A stretch of 64,000 nucleotides of DNA from Fen-1247 sp041691775 (GTDB lineage Bacteria; Gemmatimonadota; Gemmatimonadetes; Gemmatimonadales; Gemmatimonadaceae): positions 62,001-126,000 of the forward strand of contig JBEPUB010000001.1 of NCBI GenBank assembly GCA_041691775.1, written 5' to 3'. The notes beneath the pieces are model-generated. The model was given only the letters and a program-made list of their open reading frames with translations, was not told the origin of the DNA and did no database searches. Of this stretch, positions 16,204 to 25,163 are shown piece after piece. Positions within the stretch are counted from its first letter, which is position 1. The number at the start of each line of letters is the position of its first letter. A program made the translations under genes and the position numbers.

Positions 16204-17985
16204 GTGAGCGCCCCGGAATTTCCCGCAACGACCGAGCGAACCACTCTTTGCGGCGCCCTTCGCGCCGAGGACGTGGGATCTTCAGTCAAGCTGGGCGGAT
16301 GGATCGAGAGCTCGCGCAACCTCGGTGGGATGGCGTTTCTGAATCTTCGCGATCGTGCCGGGGCTGTGCAGGTGTCGTTCAACCCTGATTTCACTCCGCC
16401 GGCGGTGATCGAAGCTGCGTCTGCGGCCTCGTTGGAGAGTGTGGTTCGCGTTGAGGGGACAGTCGCGCTGCGGCCCGCCAACATGGCGAATCCCGACATG
16501 GCGACCGGCGCAATCGAAGTACGCGCAACTTCGATCACCGTGGTCGGGCCCGCGGAATCTGTCGCAATGCCGGTAGTGTCGAAGGGATCCAACCTTCCGG
16601 CAGAGGAGATTCGTCTGCGCTATCGCTACCTGGACCTGCGCCGAGCGCCGCTCCAAGCGAACCTGATTCTCCGGCATCGGTTGTTGCAGGCTACGCGCAA
16701 ATACCTGGATGCACGCGGCTTCCTCGAGGTGGAGACGCCGATCCTCACCAAGCCGACGCCCGAAGGCGCACGAGATTACTTGGTGCCGAGCCGCGTGCAT
16801 CCTTCGGAATTCTACGCGCTGCCGCAGTCCCCGCAGTTATACAAACAACTGCTCATGATCTCTGGAATGGACCGCTACTTCCAGATCGCGCGCTGCTTTC
16901 GAGATGAGGATCTTCGCGCGGATCGCCAACCCGAGTTCACGCAGATCGATATCGAGGCATCGTTTATCCAGCCGGAAGACATCTACGCACTGACGGAAGG
17001 GATGCTCCGGACCTTGTTCGCTGTCGCAGGTGTTACGGTTGCGACGCCATTTCCGCGCATGACCTACGCGGATGCGATGGAGCTTTATGGCTGTGATCGC
17101 CCGGACCTGCGCTACGGGCTGAAGATTCGGGATGTTACCAGCATATTCGCGAAGTCCGAGTTCGGTATCGCGCTCTCAGCCATCTCGGCGGGCGGTCGTG
17201 TGCGTGGGGTGGTGATTCCCGGCGGCGCCGTGCTGTCGCGCAAGCAGGTGGACGAGATTGAGCTGGTCGCCAAGAGCGCTGGCGCGGCTGGACTCATTCG
17301 CGTCAAATGCGTGAACGGAGTTGTTGACGGGGCCGCGACAAAGAGTCTCTCCGACGAAGGACGTGCTGCGCTGAAGTTGGCCGACGGTGACCTTATGCTT
17401 CTCGTTGCCGGACCCGATCACATCTCAAATGCGGCGCTGGATCGCACGCGCCAGGACGCCGCGCGTCGGCTGTCGCTGGTACCGGAGGGTGCGAACGAAT
17501 TGCTGTGGGTTACAGATTTCCCCATGTTCGCGGTCGATCCAGAATCCGGCCGGCTGGATGCGATGCACCATCCTTTCACCGCGCCGAATCCGGACGATTT
17601 TAACCTGCTCGAGACCGATCCGGGCCGGGTGCGCGCTCTCGCGTACGACGTGGTCCTGAATGGCACCGAGCTTGGCGGAGGAAGCATTCGCATTGGCGAT
17701 CCGGCTCTGCAACGTCGCGTTCTATCGCTGTTGGGTGTGGACACTGCAACCGCAGAGGCCCGCTTCGGCTTTCTGCTCGAGGCCCTCTCCGCTGGTGCGC
17801 CACCGCACGGTGGAATCGCGCTTGGCTTCGACAGAATCGCGATGCTCCTCGCCGGTGCCCCCAGCTTGCGTGATGTAATTGCGTTTCCGAAAACGACAGC
17901 GGCGCGGGCATTATTCGAAGGGGCACCGACGACGATCCCCGCCGACGAGCTCACCGCGCTTCATCTCAAACCCGTATCAGCTTGA
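16204..17985 (+). CDS. aspS: aspartyl-tRNA synthetase
   Basis: Class II synthetase charging tRNA-Asp. 593 residues, the size of bacterial-type AspRS with a GAD insertion domain. Seen: OB-fold anticodon domain at the N-terminus (VKLGGWIESSRNLGGMAFLNLRDR), motif 2 (FQIARCFRDEDLRADRQPEFTQID), the insertion at about 290-410 and motif 3 (GIALGFDRIAMLLAG). GTG start at 16204, supported by homology beginning about 10 residues in. It overlaps phoH by 4 bases. The discriminating or Asn-misacylating type cannot be decided by eye. Confidence 0.96.
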   Translation: MSAPEFPATTERTTLCGALRAEDVGSSVKLGGWIESSRNLGGMAFLNLRDRAGAVQVSFNPDFTPPAVIEAASAASLESVVRVEGTVALRPANMANPDMATGAIEVRATSITVVGPAESVAMPVVSKGSNLPAEEIRLRYRYLDLRRAPLQANLILRHRLLQATRKYLDARGFLEVETPILTKPTPEGARDYLVPSRVHPSEFYALPQSPQLYKQLLMISGMDRYFQIARCFRDEDLRADRQPEFTQIDIEASFIQPEDIYALTEGMLRTLFAVAGVTVATPFPRMTYADAMELYGCDRPDLRYGLKIRDVTSIFAKSEFGIALSAISAGGRVRGVVIPGGAVLSRKQVDEIELVAKSAGAAGLIRVKCVNGVVDGAATKSLSDEGRAALKLADGDLMLLVAGPDHISNAALDRTRQDAARRLSLVPEGANELLWVTDFPMFAVDPESGRLDAMHHPFTAPNPDDFNLLETDPGRVRALAYDVVLNGTELGGGSIRIGDPALQRRVLSLLGVDTATAEARFGFLLEALSAGAPPHGGIALGFDRIAMLLAGAPSLRDVIAFPKTTAARALFEGAPTTIPADELTALHLKPVSA

Positions 17986-18938
17986 CCGTCTCAGACGACA
18001 CCACAGTTCAGAGAATCTCGACCGAAGGCGCCGACATGCTGACGCTGGCGGGCGTGAACGACGAGAATATCACCGAGCTTATGCGCCAGACTGGAGCGCG
18101 TGTCGCGCTCCGCGGCGATACCATGACGATCTCGGGCTCGCGCGAAGAAGTGGAGCGCGCCCAGCCGGTCGCGCAGCGAATGATAGACACTGCCAAGCGC
18201 CAGTTGCCGCTGACCGCGGATGACGTCCTTCGCATGAGCTTGGACGGCGTTCGTCCTGACGGATCTCCGTCTGACGGACGAATCGTATTACCCGGCATGC
18301 GAAAGGTCATCCAGCCCAAGACGAGCGGGCAGGCAGAATACCTGAAACAAATTACCGAAAACGACGTCGTAATCGGAATTGGACCAGCGGGTACTGGCAA
18401 GACGTATCTCGCCGTTGCCGCGGCTGTCGATGCACTATCGCGCAAACGCGTGCGCCGCATCGTGCTGGCGCGTCCCGCTGTTGAAGCCGGAGAGAGCCTC
18501 GGCTTCCTTCCTGGAGACATGCAGGCAAAGGTAGATCCGTACCTGCGCCCGCTGTACGACGCTCTGGAAGACATGATGCCGCCGGAGCGAGTGCAGAAGG
18601 CACTAGAGACCCGTACGATCGAGATTGCTCCGCTGGCGTACATGCGTGGTCGCACATTGGCCGATGCATTCGTCATTCTGGACGAGGCGCAGAATGCGAC
18701 GAGCGCCCAGATGAAGATGTTCCTCACTCGACTTGGCGTGAACTCGCGTGTAGTAATTACCGGAGACAAGACGCAGATCGATCTACCGCGGCGCGAAGAC
18801 TCGGGTCTCGTGCAGGTGGAGCGCGTGCTCGCCGGTATCGAGGGAATTGCGTTCTTCTACTTCACAGATGCGGACGTCGTACGTCACCGACTGGTGCGGG
18901 ATATCATCAAGGCATACGCCGACGACACCACCGGGTGA
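17982..18938 (+). CDS. PhoH-like ATPase
   Basis: 318 residues. N-terminal KH-like region (LTLAGVNDENITELMRQTGARVALRG, written here in two parts: residues about 20-35 and 36-46) then a P-loop ATPase: Walker A GPAGTGKTYLA, conserved LARPAVEAGE.LGFLPGD, Walker B VILDEAQNATSAQMKM and the GDKTQIDLP motif. PhoH proteins are thought to act on RNA, often with YbeY. Start TTG at 17982, coupled to aspS; an internal ATG at 18036 is possible. The phoH, HD protein, ybeY order is widely conserved and supports an RNA-metabolism block. Confidence 0.9.
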   Translation: MTVSDDTTVQRISTEGADMLTLAGVNDENITELMRQTGARVALRGDTMTISGSREEVERAQPVAQRMIDTAKRQLPLTADDVLRMSLDGVRPDGSPSDGRIVLPGMRKVIQPKTSGQAEYLKQITENDVVIGIGPAGTGKTYLAVAAAVDALSRKRVRRIVLARPAVEAGESLGFLPGDMQAKVDPYLRPLYDALEDMMPPERVQKALETRTIEIAPLAYMRGRTLADAFVILDEAQNATSAQMKMFLTRLGVNSRVVITGDKTQIDLPRREDSGLVQVERVLAGIEGIAFFYFTDADVVRHRLVRDIIKAYADDTTG

Positions 18939-18942
18939 CACG

Positions 18943-19983
18943 ATGAATCTCTGGCGACGGCTGTCGGAACGCGATGCGGCTGAGGAAGCCGAGCCTCCGG
19001 ACAGGGCCAAACGCGAAAGCGCGGAAGCAGAAAGAACTTCGTTCGTACCACGGCTCGATGTAGCGCTCGAGATCGCGGCGGTTATTGCGCGCATCATCCT
19101 GGATCCGCGGGTGACGTTTGCAATCGCGATTGCGGTTGCTGTTCTTGTGCCTGGTCGCACCGGCGAGCTAGCCAGCGCTTTTTTTGTCGCGGTCGGGTCG
19201 CTTCTGGTGTACCGCGCGGAGCGATGGCGCCGGATTCCGGATCACCTCCGCTGGCTTGGCTGGGCGGACCTGAACAAGCCCCTCCTCCGGCGACTGAGCC
19301 TTGAGGCACCTGGAACATATGCGCACACAATCGCGATGGCGAACCTGACCGAGGCCGCATGCAACGCCATTGGCGCAGACGGCCTGCTCGGGCGGGTTGG
19401 TTCTTACTACCACGACATAGGCAAGCTCCGCAAGCCTCAGCATTTCGTGGAAAACCAGCCGCGCGGTCGCAATCCACACGACAAGCTCAAGCCCTCGACG
19501 AGTGCATCGATCATTCGCTCGCACGTACGAGACGGAGTCGAGCTCGCCAAGGAGAACGGTGTTCCGCGTCCGATCCGCGCTTTTATAGCCGAGCATCACG
19601 GGACGCTCCCGATTGCATACTTTCTCGCCAAGGCGCGCGAGCGAGACGACTCGGTTAACGCGGCAGAGTACGCATATCCTGGCCCCATACCACAGAGTGC
19701 TGAGACCGCGATCTGCATGCTGGCGGATGCGGCCGAGGCGACCGTACGTTCGCTCGGGGACCCAACTCCACCAGCGATCCGCGCGGCGGTGGAGGTCACG
19801 ATTGCAGCCCGCATCGGCGACGGGCAGCTTGCGGACGCGCCGATCACGCTCCGGCAGCTCACTGTGGTTCGTGAGCAGTTCGTGAGAATCCTCACGGGCA
19901 TGTACCACGGCCGCATCGAGTATCCTTCGCCAACTCGCCCATTGACCATCGCGCCGAGCAGTGATTCGCGCGCGAGCGCGTGA
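18943..19983 (+). CDS. membrane HD-domain phosphodiesterase, shortened PgpH-like
   Basis: 346 residues from the ATG at 18943. Two hydrophobic segments near residues 45-90 (FAIAIAVAVLVPG, ASAFFVAVGSLLVY) anchor a cytoplasmic HD domain: THAHT-like GTYAHTIAMANL, YYHDIGKLRKP, SIIRSHVRDGVELA and AEHHGTLPIAYF. This matches the HD part of PgpH/7TM-HD proteins, which hydrolyse cyclic di-AMP, but the large extracellular and seven-helix regions are missing. Position between phoH and ybeY is the usual one for pgpH. Nucleotide specificity is inferred. Confidence 0.82.
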   Translation: MNLWRRLSERDAAEEAEPPDRAKRESAEAERTSFVPRLDVALEIAAVIARIILDPRVTFAIAIAVAVLVPGRTGELASAFFVAVGSLLVYRAERWRRIPDHLRWLGWADLNKPLLRRLSLEAPGTYAHTIAMANLTEAACNAIGADGLLGRVGSYYHDIGKLRKPQHFVENQPRGRNPHDKLKPSTSASIIRSHVRDGVELAKENGVPRPIRAFIAEHHGTLPIAYFLAKARERDDSVNAAEYAYPGPIPQSAETAICMLADAAEATVRSLGDPTPPAIRAAVEVTIAARIGDGQLADAPITLRQLTVVREQFVRILTGMYHGRIEYPSPTRPLTIAPSSDSRASA

Positions 19984-20423
19984 GCGTCGCGGTTGATGTA
20001 TCACGCGATGACATGCGCATTGCGTTGTCAGAGGACCGGGTGCGAGAAATTGTTCGTGTGGTATGCAGACGTGAACGAGTTGGCGATGCGCTGATCTCGG
20101 TTGCTTTCGTCCGCAATTCGCGAATGGCTCGACTGAACAGGGAATTCCTCGGCCATCGCGGGGCGACCGATGTCATAACATTTGAACTTGGTGGCGCACA
20201 ACTTCAGTCGCAGCAGCGCGCGATAATTGGCGACATCTACATCGCGCCTGGAGTGGCGCGCGACAACGCGCGCGAGCAGGGGATTGGTGTGCGTACCGAA
20301 CTGGTGCGCCTCATTGTTCACGGAACGTTGCATGTGCTCGGTTATACCCACGAGGAGGGGGCGGGCAGAATGGACGGCGATATGTGGCGCCGACAGGAGG
20401 CGATAGTTGCCGCAATCGCTTGA
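19980..20423 (+). CDS. ybeY: endoribonuclease YbeY
   Basis: Zinc-dependent RNase for 16S rRNA 3'-end maturation and ribosome quality control. The metal motif H-G-x-L-H-x-L-G-Y-x-H is exact (HGTLHVLGYTHE); FLGHRGATDVITFEL is the other family mark. 147 residues, normal. GTG start overlapping the HD gene (GTGA). Its last 17 bases overlap meaB. Confidence 0.95.
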   Translation: MSVAVDVSRDDMRIALSEDRVREIVRVVCRRERVGDALISVAFVRNSRMARLNREFLGHRGATDVITFELGGAQLQSQQRAIIGDIYIAPGVARDNAREQGIGVRTELVRLIVHGTLHVLGYTHEEGAGRMDGDMWRRQEAIVAAIA

Positions 20424-21474
20424 CGCGTTGATCCTGGATTTCGAAGCTGGCAAAACTGCTGCGCTGGCGCGAGCTGTGAGCATCGTTGAGAATCATCGCG
20501 CCGGATACGACCAACTCATGACGCGGTTGCATCCCAACATCGGACGTGCGCGCCGACTGGGCATTACCGGTCCGCCCGGCGCTGGAAAGAGCACCGTCAC
20601 CAACCTGATTGTCCAATCGCTGCGACGCGATGGCTGTCGCGTGGGCGTGATTGCAGTGGATCCTACGTCGCCGTTCACCGGTGGCGCGTTGCTCGGTGAT
20701 CGAGTACGGATGGAATCGGTGGCGCTCGATCCCGGCGTTTACATCCGCTCGATGGCGACACGCGGATCTCTTGGCGGCCTTTCAGCACGCACTGCGGAAG
20801 TCGCGGACGTGCTCGATGCATTTGGATTCGATCGGATCATTATCGAGACCGTAGGTGTGGGACAGACTGAGCTCGACGTTGCGCGAACGGCTGATACCAC
20901 GGTTGTGGTGTTGGTTCCGGAGTCAGGCGATTCGATCCAGACTCTCAAGGCGGGGGTGATGGAGATCGCGGATATCTTCGTCGTCAACAAGGGTGATCGT
21001 CCGGGCGCCGACCGGCTGCGCAATGACATCGAGCTGATGCTTGGGCTGAGACGCGGCGCCACGTCAGCCAACATTCCAGCGCACCACGGCGTGTCGCTCA
21101 AAACGTTCAACCCAATCCGGATCGCGCGCGAGGCCGCCAGGACCGACGATCCGGAGCAGTGGACTCCGCCGGTGCTGGGAACTATCGCATCCAAGGGTGC
21201 GGGAATAGACATTCTCTTGTCGGCCGTGGACCGCCACTTTCGTTATCTTGAAGCATCGGGTGGCCTTCAGGGCAGGCGGCGACGCCGGCTCAGAAACCAG
21301 GTGACCGAAGTGGTTTCCGAGCGTGTTTCCGCTCGCCTGTGGGGCAATCGGGAAACGGTCGCCTGGTTGGAAGCACAGCTTGACCGGCTGGAATCAGGGG
21401 AGGCCACGCCATTCAGCGTCGCCGATGAGTTGCTGAAGCGGAGCGGTCCATTGTTGACTGGAGTCGAAGCATGA
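20407..21474 (+). CDS. meaB: MeaB/ArgK-type G3E GTPase, chaperone of B12-dependent acyl-CoA mutase
   Basis: Protects and reloads adenosylcobalamin mutases using GTP. Motifs: Walker A GPPGAGKST, VIAVDPTSPFTGGALLGDRVRM (parts VIAVDPTSPF and LGDRVRM), SMATRGSLGGLS, IIIETVGVGQTE, and the guanine-recognition NKGD. 355 residues. TTG start at 20407 is the earliest that fits the family N-terminus. It overlaps the mutase large-subunit gene by 4 bases, direct evidence that its client is that mutase. Confidence 0.94.
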   Translation: MPQSLDALILDFEAGKTAALARAVSIVENHRAGYDQLMTRLHPNIGRARRLGITGPPGAGKSTVTNLIVQSLRRDGCRVGVIAVDPTSPFTGGALLGDRVRMESVALDPGVYIRSMATRGSLGGLSARTAEVADVLDAFGFDRIIIETVGVGQTELDVARTADTTVVVLVPESGDSIQTLKAGVMEIADIFVVNKGDRPGADRLRNDIELMLGLRRGATSANIPAHHGVSLKTFNPIRIAREAARTDDPEQWTPPVLGTIASKGAGIDILLSAVDRHFRYLEASGGLQGRRRRRLRNQVTEVVSERVSARLWGNRETVAWLEAQLDRLESGEATPFSVADELLKRSGPLLTGVEA

Positions 21475-23135
21475 CAACGGCGGAGATGTTGGAGCTCGAT
21501 CGGTTGCGCGAGGAAGTCGCGCAGTGGCGCGCCCGTTTCGACGCGGCCAAAAAACGCAATGCGTTGTTCGCGAACTCGGGCGATGTGGTTGAGCCGGTAT
21601 ATACCGCTCTCGACGTTGCAGACGACGGCTCCGCGATAGAGCTACCGGGCGATTTCCCCTTCACGCGCGGTATTCATCCGAGCGGCTATCGGGGCAAGCT
21701 GTGGACAATGCGCCAGTTTGCCGGATTCGGAACCGCCCCCGAGACCAACGCCCGCTACAAGTACCTGCTGTCGCACGGTCAGACCGGTCTCTCGGTCGCT
21801 TTCGATTTTCCGACATTGATGGGCTACGATTCGGATCATCCGCGCTCCGAAGGTGAGGTTGGCAAGTGCGGCGTCGCCATCTCGAGCCTGGCGGACATGG
21901 AGACGCTCTTCGAGGGAATTCCACTCGACAAGGTCTCGACGTCGATGACGATCAACGGGCCGGCCGTGATTCTGTTCGCGTTCTATGTCGCGGCGGCGGA
22001 GAAGCAGGGCGTGGACGTCAAGCAGCTTCGAGGGACGATTCAGAACGACATTCTGAAGGAGTACATGGCGCAGCACGCGTGGGTGTATCCCATCGAGCCC
22101 GCGCTGCGCTTGATCGTTGACAACTTCGAGTGGTCCGCAGAGCACATTCCTTTGTGGAATACGATTTCGATATCGGGTTACCACATTCGCGAGGCCGGTG
22201 CAACTGCTGCTCAGGAGCTTGCGTTCACATTGGCCGACGGTTTCACCTACGTGGAGCGCGGCCTCGCTCGCGGGCTGGACGTGGATGAATTCGCACCGCG
22301 TCTTTCGTTCTTCTGGGACATCCACAACGATTTCTTCGAGGAGATTGCAAAGTTGCGGGCGGCACGGCGCATTTGGGCGCGACATCTGAAGGTCCGGTTC
22401 GGTGCGAAGGACCCGCGCTCATGGATCATGAGATTCCATTCCCAGACCGCCGGAGTGACGCTCACCGCGCAGCAGCCGATGAACAACGTTGTGCGCGTTG
22501 CCTATCAGGCGATGGCCGCGGTACTCGGCGGGACCCAGTCGCTCCACACCAATTCAATGGACGAGACCTTGGCGTTGCCGACCGAGCAGGCCGTTCAGGT
22601 TGCGCTTCGCACACAGCAAGTTCTCGCGTTTGAGACCGGCGTTCCGAACGTCGCCGATCCGTTAGGCGGCTCTTACTATGTAGAGGCGTTGACTGACAAG
22701 TTGGAGGCGGAGGCGGAAGCGCTCTTCGAGAAGATCGCTGAGGTCGGCGGTGTGGTGCGCGGGTTGGAGACTGGTTGGCTGCAACGCCAGATCTCGGAAT
22801 CGTCGTCGCGGCAACAGTGGGAGATCGAGCAGCATCGCCGGACGATCGTTGGGGTGAACGAGTTTGTCACAGAGGAGGGTGAGCTCACCATTCCGCTACT
22901 CAAGGTCAGCGCTGAGGCCGAGCGCGATCAACGTGCGCGCATGGCCACGATGCGTGCATCGCGCGATGACGCGCTGGTGCAGTCGCGTCTCACTGCGCTT
23001 CGCCAGGCTTCACGTACCGACGCGAACCTGATGCCGTTCATCCTGGATTGCGCCCGAGCGTATTGCACGTTGTATGAGATCCGCGCCGCCATGGAAGAAG
23101 TGTTCGGCGCGTATCGCGAGCCAGTGTTCTTCTAA
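21471..23135 (+). CDS. B12-dependent acyl-CoA mutase, large (substrate-binding) subunit
   Basis: 554 residues of the methylmalonyl-CoA mutase superfamily without the B12 domain, so a two-subunit enzyme with the next gene. Family segments: LWTMRQFAGFGT, HGQTGLSVAFDFPT, MGYDSDHPRSEGEVG, STSMTINGPA, ISISGYHIREAGAT, FAPRLSFFWD and GGTQSLHTNSMDE. The Arg207 that holds the methylmalonyl carboxylate in true MCM (as in KEFMVRNTY) is Gln201 here (KEYMAQHAW), as in isobutyryl- and 2-hydroxyisobutyryl-CoA mutases; the PTMY motif reads PSGY (70-73). A non-methylmalonyl substrate is therefore likely. Coupled to meaB. Confidence 0.9.
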   Translation: MTTAEMLELDRLREEVAQWRARFDAAKKRNALFANSGDVVEPVYTALDVADDGSAIELPGDFPFTRGIHPSGYRGKLWTMRQFAGFGTAPETNARYKYLLSHGQTGLSVAFDFPTLMGYDSDHPRSEGEVGKCGVAISSLADMETLFEGIPLDKVSTSMTINGPAVILFAFYVAAAEKQGVDVKQLRGTIQNDILKEYMAQHAWVYPIEPALRLIVDNFEWSAEHIPLWNTISISGYHIREAGATAAQELAFTLADGFTYVERGLARGLDVDEFAPRLSFFWDIHNDFFEEIAKLRAARRIWARHLKVRFGAKDPRSWIMRFHSQTAGVTLTAQQPMNNVVRVAYQAMAAVLGGTQSLHTNSMDETLALPTEQAVQVALRTQQVLAFETGVPNVADPLGGSYYVEALTDKLEAEAEALFEKIAEVGGVVRGLETGWLQRQISESSSRQQWEIEQHRRTIVGVNEFVTEEGELTIPLLKVSAEAERDQRARMATMRASRDDALVQSRLTALRQASRTDANLMPFILDCARAYCTLYEIRAAMEEVFGAYREPVFF

Positions 23136-23153
23136 CCTTTGCAATCAAGCTAG

Positions 23154-23564
23154 ATGCGCCCTATCCGAGTGCTAGTCGCCAAACCGGGGCTGGATGGCCA
23201 TGACCGCGGTGCGAAAGTGGTTGCTGCCGCGCTGCGTGACGCAGGGATGGAGGTCATCTATACGGGCCTTCATCAGACTCCAGAGATGATCGCGACAGCT
23301 GCGATCCAGGAAGACGTGGACGTTGTCGGACTGTCCATTCTGAGCGGGGCGCACATGACGCTCATTCCGCGCGTGCTGGATCTGCTGCGTGACGACGGAC
23401 GTGAGGACATTCTCGTAACTGGCGGCGGAATAATCCCAAGAGAAGACATGGATGCGCTGGAGGCTCGCGGTACCGGCCGCCTATTCGGCCCCGGAACGCC
23501 GACGAGCGAGCTTGTGGAATACATCCACAACTGGTTCGAGGCACGCGAAGCTCAGACCGCGTGA
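23154..23564 (+). CDS. B12-binding small subunit of acyl-CoA mutase
   Basis: 136 residues: a stand-alone cobalamin-binding Rossmann domain. The base-off His is in the DxHxxG motif (GLDGHDRGAK), with the conserved SILSGAH and TGGGIIP loops that hold the B12 tail. It carries the cofactor for the preceding large subunit, 18 bases upstream. Its stop overlaps the carboxylase start (GTGA). Confidence 0.94.
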   Translation: MRPIRVLVAKPGLDGHDRGAKVVAAALRDAGMEVIYTGLHQTPEMIATAAIQEDVDVVGLSILSGAHMTLIPRVLDLLRDDGREDILVTGGGIIPREDMDALEARGTGRLFGPGTPTSELVEYIHNWFEAREAQTA

Positions 23565-25156
23565 CGTCACGACTTCATGCGCTCGACGCCGAGCTGCGCG
23601 AGCTCGAGCAGAAACTCGAGCAGGGCGGCGGTGCCAGGAAGATTGATAAGCTTCACTCGCAGGGCAAACTGTCAGCTCGCGAGCGCGTCGCGTTGTTGTG
23701 CGATCCAGGAAGCCGCTTTGTCGAGATCGGCTTACTCATGGCGTACGACGAGTATGATGGACAGGCACCTTCGGCCGGCGTGGTCACGGGACTAGCTGTA
23801 GTCGATGGGCGCGAAGTCGTGGTTGTCGCGAACGATCCGACGGTCAAAGCCGGATCGTGGTGGCCCGAGACGATCAAGAAGATTCTTCGCGCGCAGGAAA
23901 TAGCGATGCGCTGCGCGATTCCAATTGTGTACCTCGTCGATTCCGCCGGCGTAAACCTGCCATATCAGGGTGGTGTGTTCCCGGGTCAGTTTGGAGCGAG
24001 TCGCATCTTCTACTACAACTCGGTGATGCGCCGATATCTGCGCATTCCGCAGTTCGCCGCGGTCATGGGCCAGTGCATCGCTGGGGGCGCCTACCTTCCA
24101 GCGCTTTCAGATGTAATCCTTATGGTCAAGGGAACCTCGTTTATGGGATTGGGCGGCCCCAATCTTGTTAAGGGCGCGACGGGTCAGGTAATCGATAGCG
24201 AGACACTGGGCGGTGCTGACACCCACACGCGCATCAGCGGTGTCGCACATTACGCGGTTGACGACGACGAGTCCTGCATCGCGAAACTCCGCGAGCTCAT
24301 ATCGCGTCTGCCGCGTCCGCTGGTCGCTGCGCCGAAGAAGCTACCCAGCACCGACGCGGCGATCTACAATCTGCTGCCGGCGGATCATCGCATGTCGTAT
24401 GACATGCACGCGTTGCTGAAGTTGATTGTTGACGATGGCGCGCTGGATGAATTCCAGGGCGGCCTGGCGGCGGAGATCATCTGCGGTGACGCACGGATCG
24501 GCGGGATCCCAGTCGCGGTCATCGCCAATCAACGGGGCCTCGTCAAAGGCCGCGCGGGTGAGAAGCCACGCTTTGGTGGTATCATCTACGCAGAGTCCGC
24601 CGAGAAGATGGCGTACTTCATAGACCGGTGCGACCGGCAGCGGATTCCGATTCTTTTCATCCAGGACGTTTCAGGTTTCATGGTTGGGCCTGAAGCGGAG
24701 CACGAGGGAATCATCCGTGCTGGCGCGCGACTTGTTGAGGCGATGGCAACGACCCGCGTGCCGAAGATCGTGTTGACGTTGAACCACGCATCTGGCGCAG
24801 GATATTATTCGATGGCCGCCCAGGGCTTCGATCCCGATTTCGTGTTCACATGGCCAACAGGTCGCATGGGCGTCATGGAAGGAGAAGCAGCAATCCAGGC
24901 AGTCCACGGGCCCGCCATCGACGCCGCAAAGAAGGCTGGTGCTGACGTAAAAAAAGAAGTATCAGCCGCGGTAGACGAGATGCGCGCCGACTACGAACAT
25001 CAGCTTGACGCTCGTTATGCGGCTGCGCGTGGGTACGTCGATGCGATAGTTCATCCCGAAGACACACGTGCGGTGCTGATCTCGGCGCTCACCGCTTCGC
25101 TCAACAATTCTGGTCCGCACCTTGGGCCCTTCGTTCTTCCTCCGCTATCAGCCTGA
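23561..25156 (+). CDS. acyl-CoA carboxylase beta subunit (carboxyltransferase)
   Basis: 531-residue carboxyltransferase of the propionyl-/methylcrotonyl-/geranyl-CoA carboxylase group, which moves CO2 from carboxybiotin to an acyl-CoA. Crotonase-fold halves with QGKLSARERV, PSAGVVTGL, PIVYLVDSAGVNLP, GQCIAGGAYLPALSD, GLGGPNLVKGATGQV, the C-terminal oxyanion region FIQDVSGFMVG and LNHASGAGYYSMA. The style (YQGGVFPGQFG, AYLPALSD) is closest to methylcrotonyl/geranyl-CoA carboxylases (LiuB/AtuC) from memory. No biotin-carboxylase/biotin-carrier alpha subunit is in the window, so it must be supplied elsewhere. Confidence 0.92.
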   Translation: MTSRLHALDAELRELEQKLEQGGGARKIDKLHSQGKLSARERVALLCDPGSRFVEIGLLMAYDEYDGQAPSAGVVTGLAVVDGREVVVVANDPTVKAGSWWPETIKKILRAQEIAMRCAIPIVYLVDSAGVNLPYQGGVFPGQFGASRIFYYNSVMRRYLRIPQFAAVMGQCIAGGAYLPALSDVILMVKGTSFMGLGGPNLVKGATGQVIDSETLGGADTHTRISGVAHYAVDDDESCIAKLRELISRLPRPLVAAPKKLPSTDAAIYNLLPADHRMSYDMHALLKLIVDDGALDEFQGGLAAEIICGDARIGGIPVAVIANQRGLVKGRAGEKPRFGGIIYAESAEKMAYFIDRCDRQRIPILFIQDVSGFMVGPEAEHEGIIRAGARLVEAMATTRVPKIVLTLNHASGAGYYSMAAQGFDPDFVFTWPTGRMGVMEGEAAIQAVHGPAIDAAKKAGADVKKEVSAAVDEMRADYEHQLDARYAAARGYVDAIVHPEDTRAVLISALTASLNNSGPHLGPFVLPPLSA

Positions 25157-25163
25157 TCATTCA

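Noticed and set aside
16055..16228. N-terminal extension of RlmN from an ATG at 16228
   Set aside because: It translates the palindromic repeat into the typical spurious PANAGIH peptide, overlaps aspS, and family homology begins at 16054.
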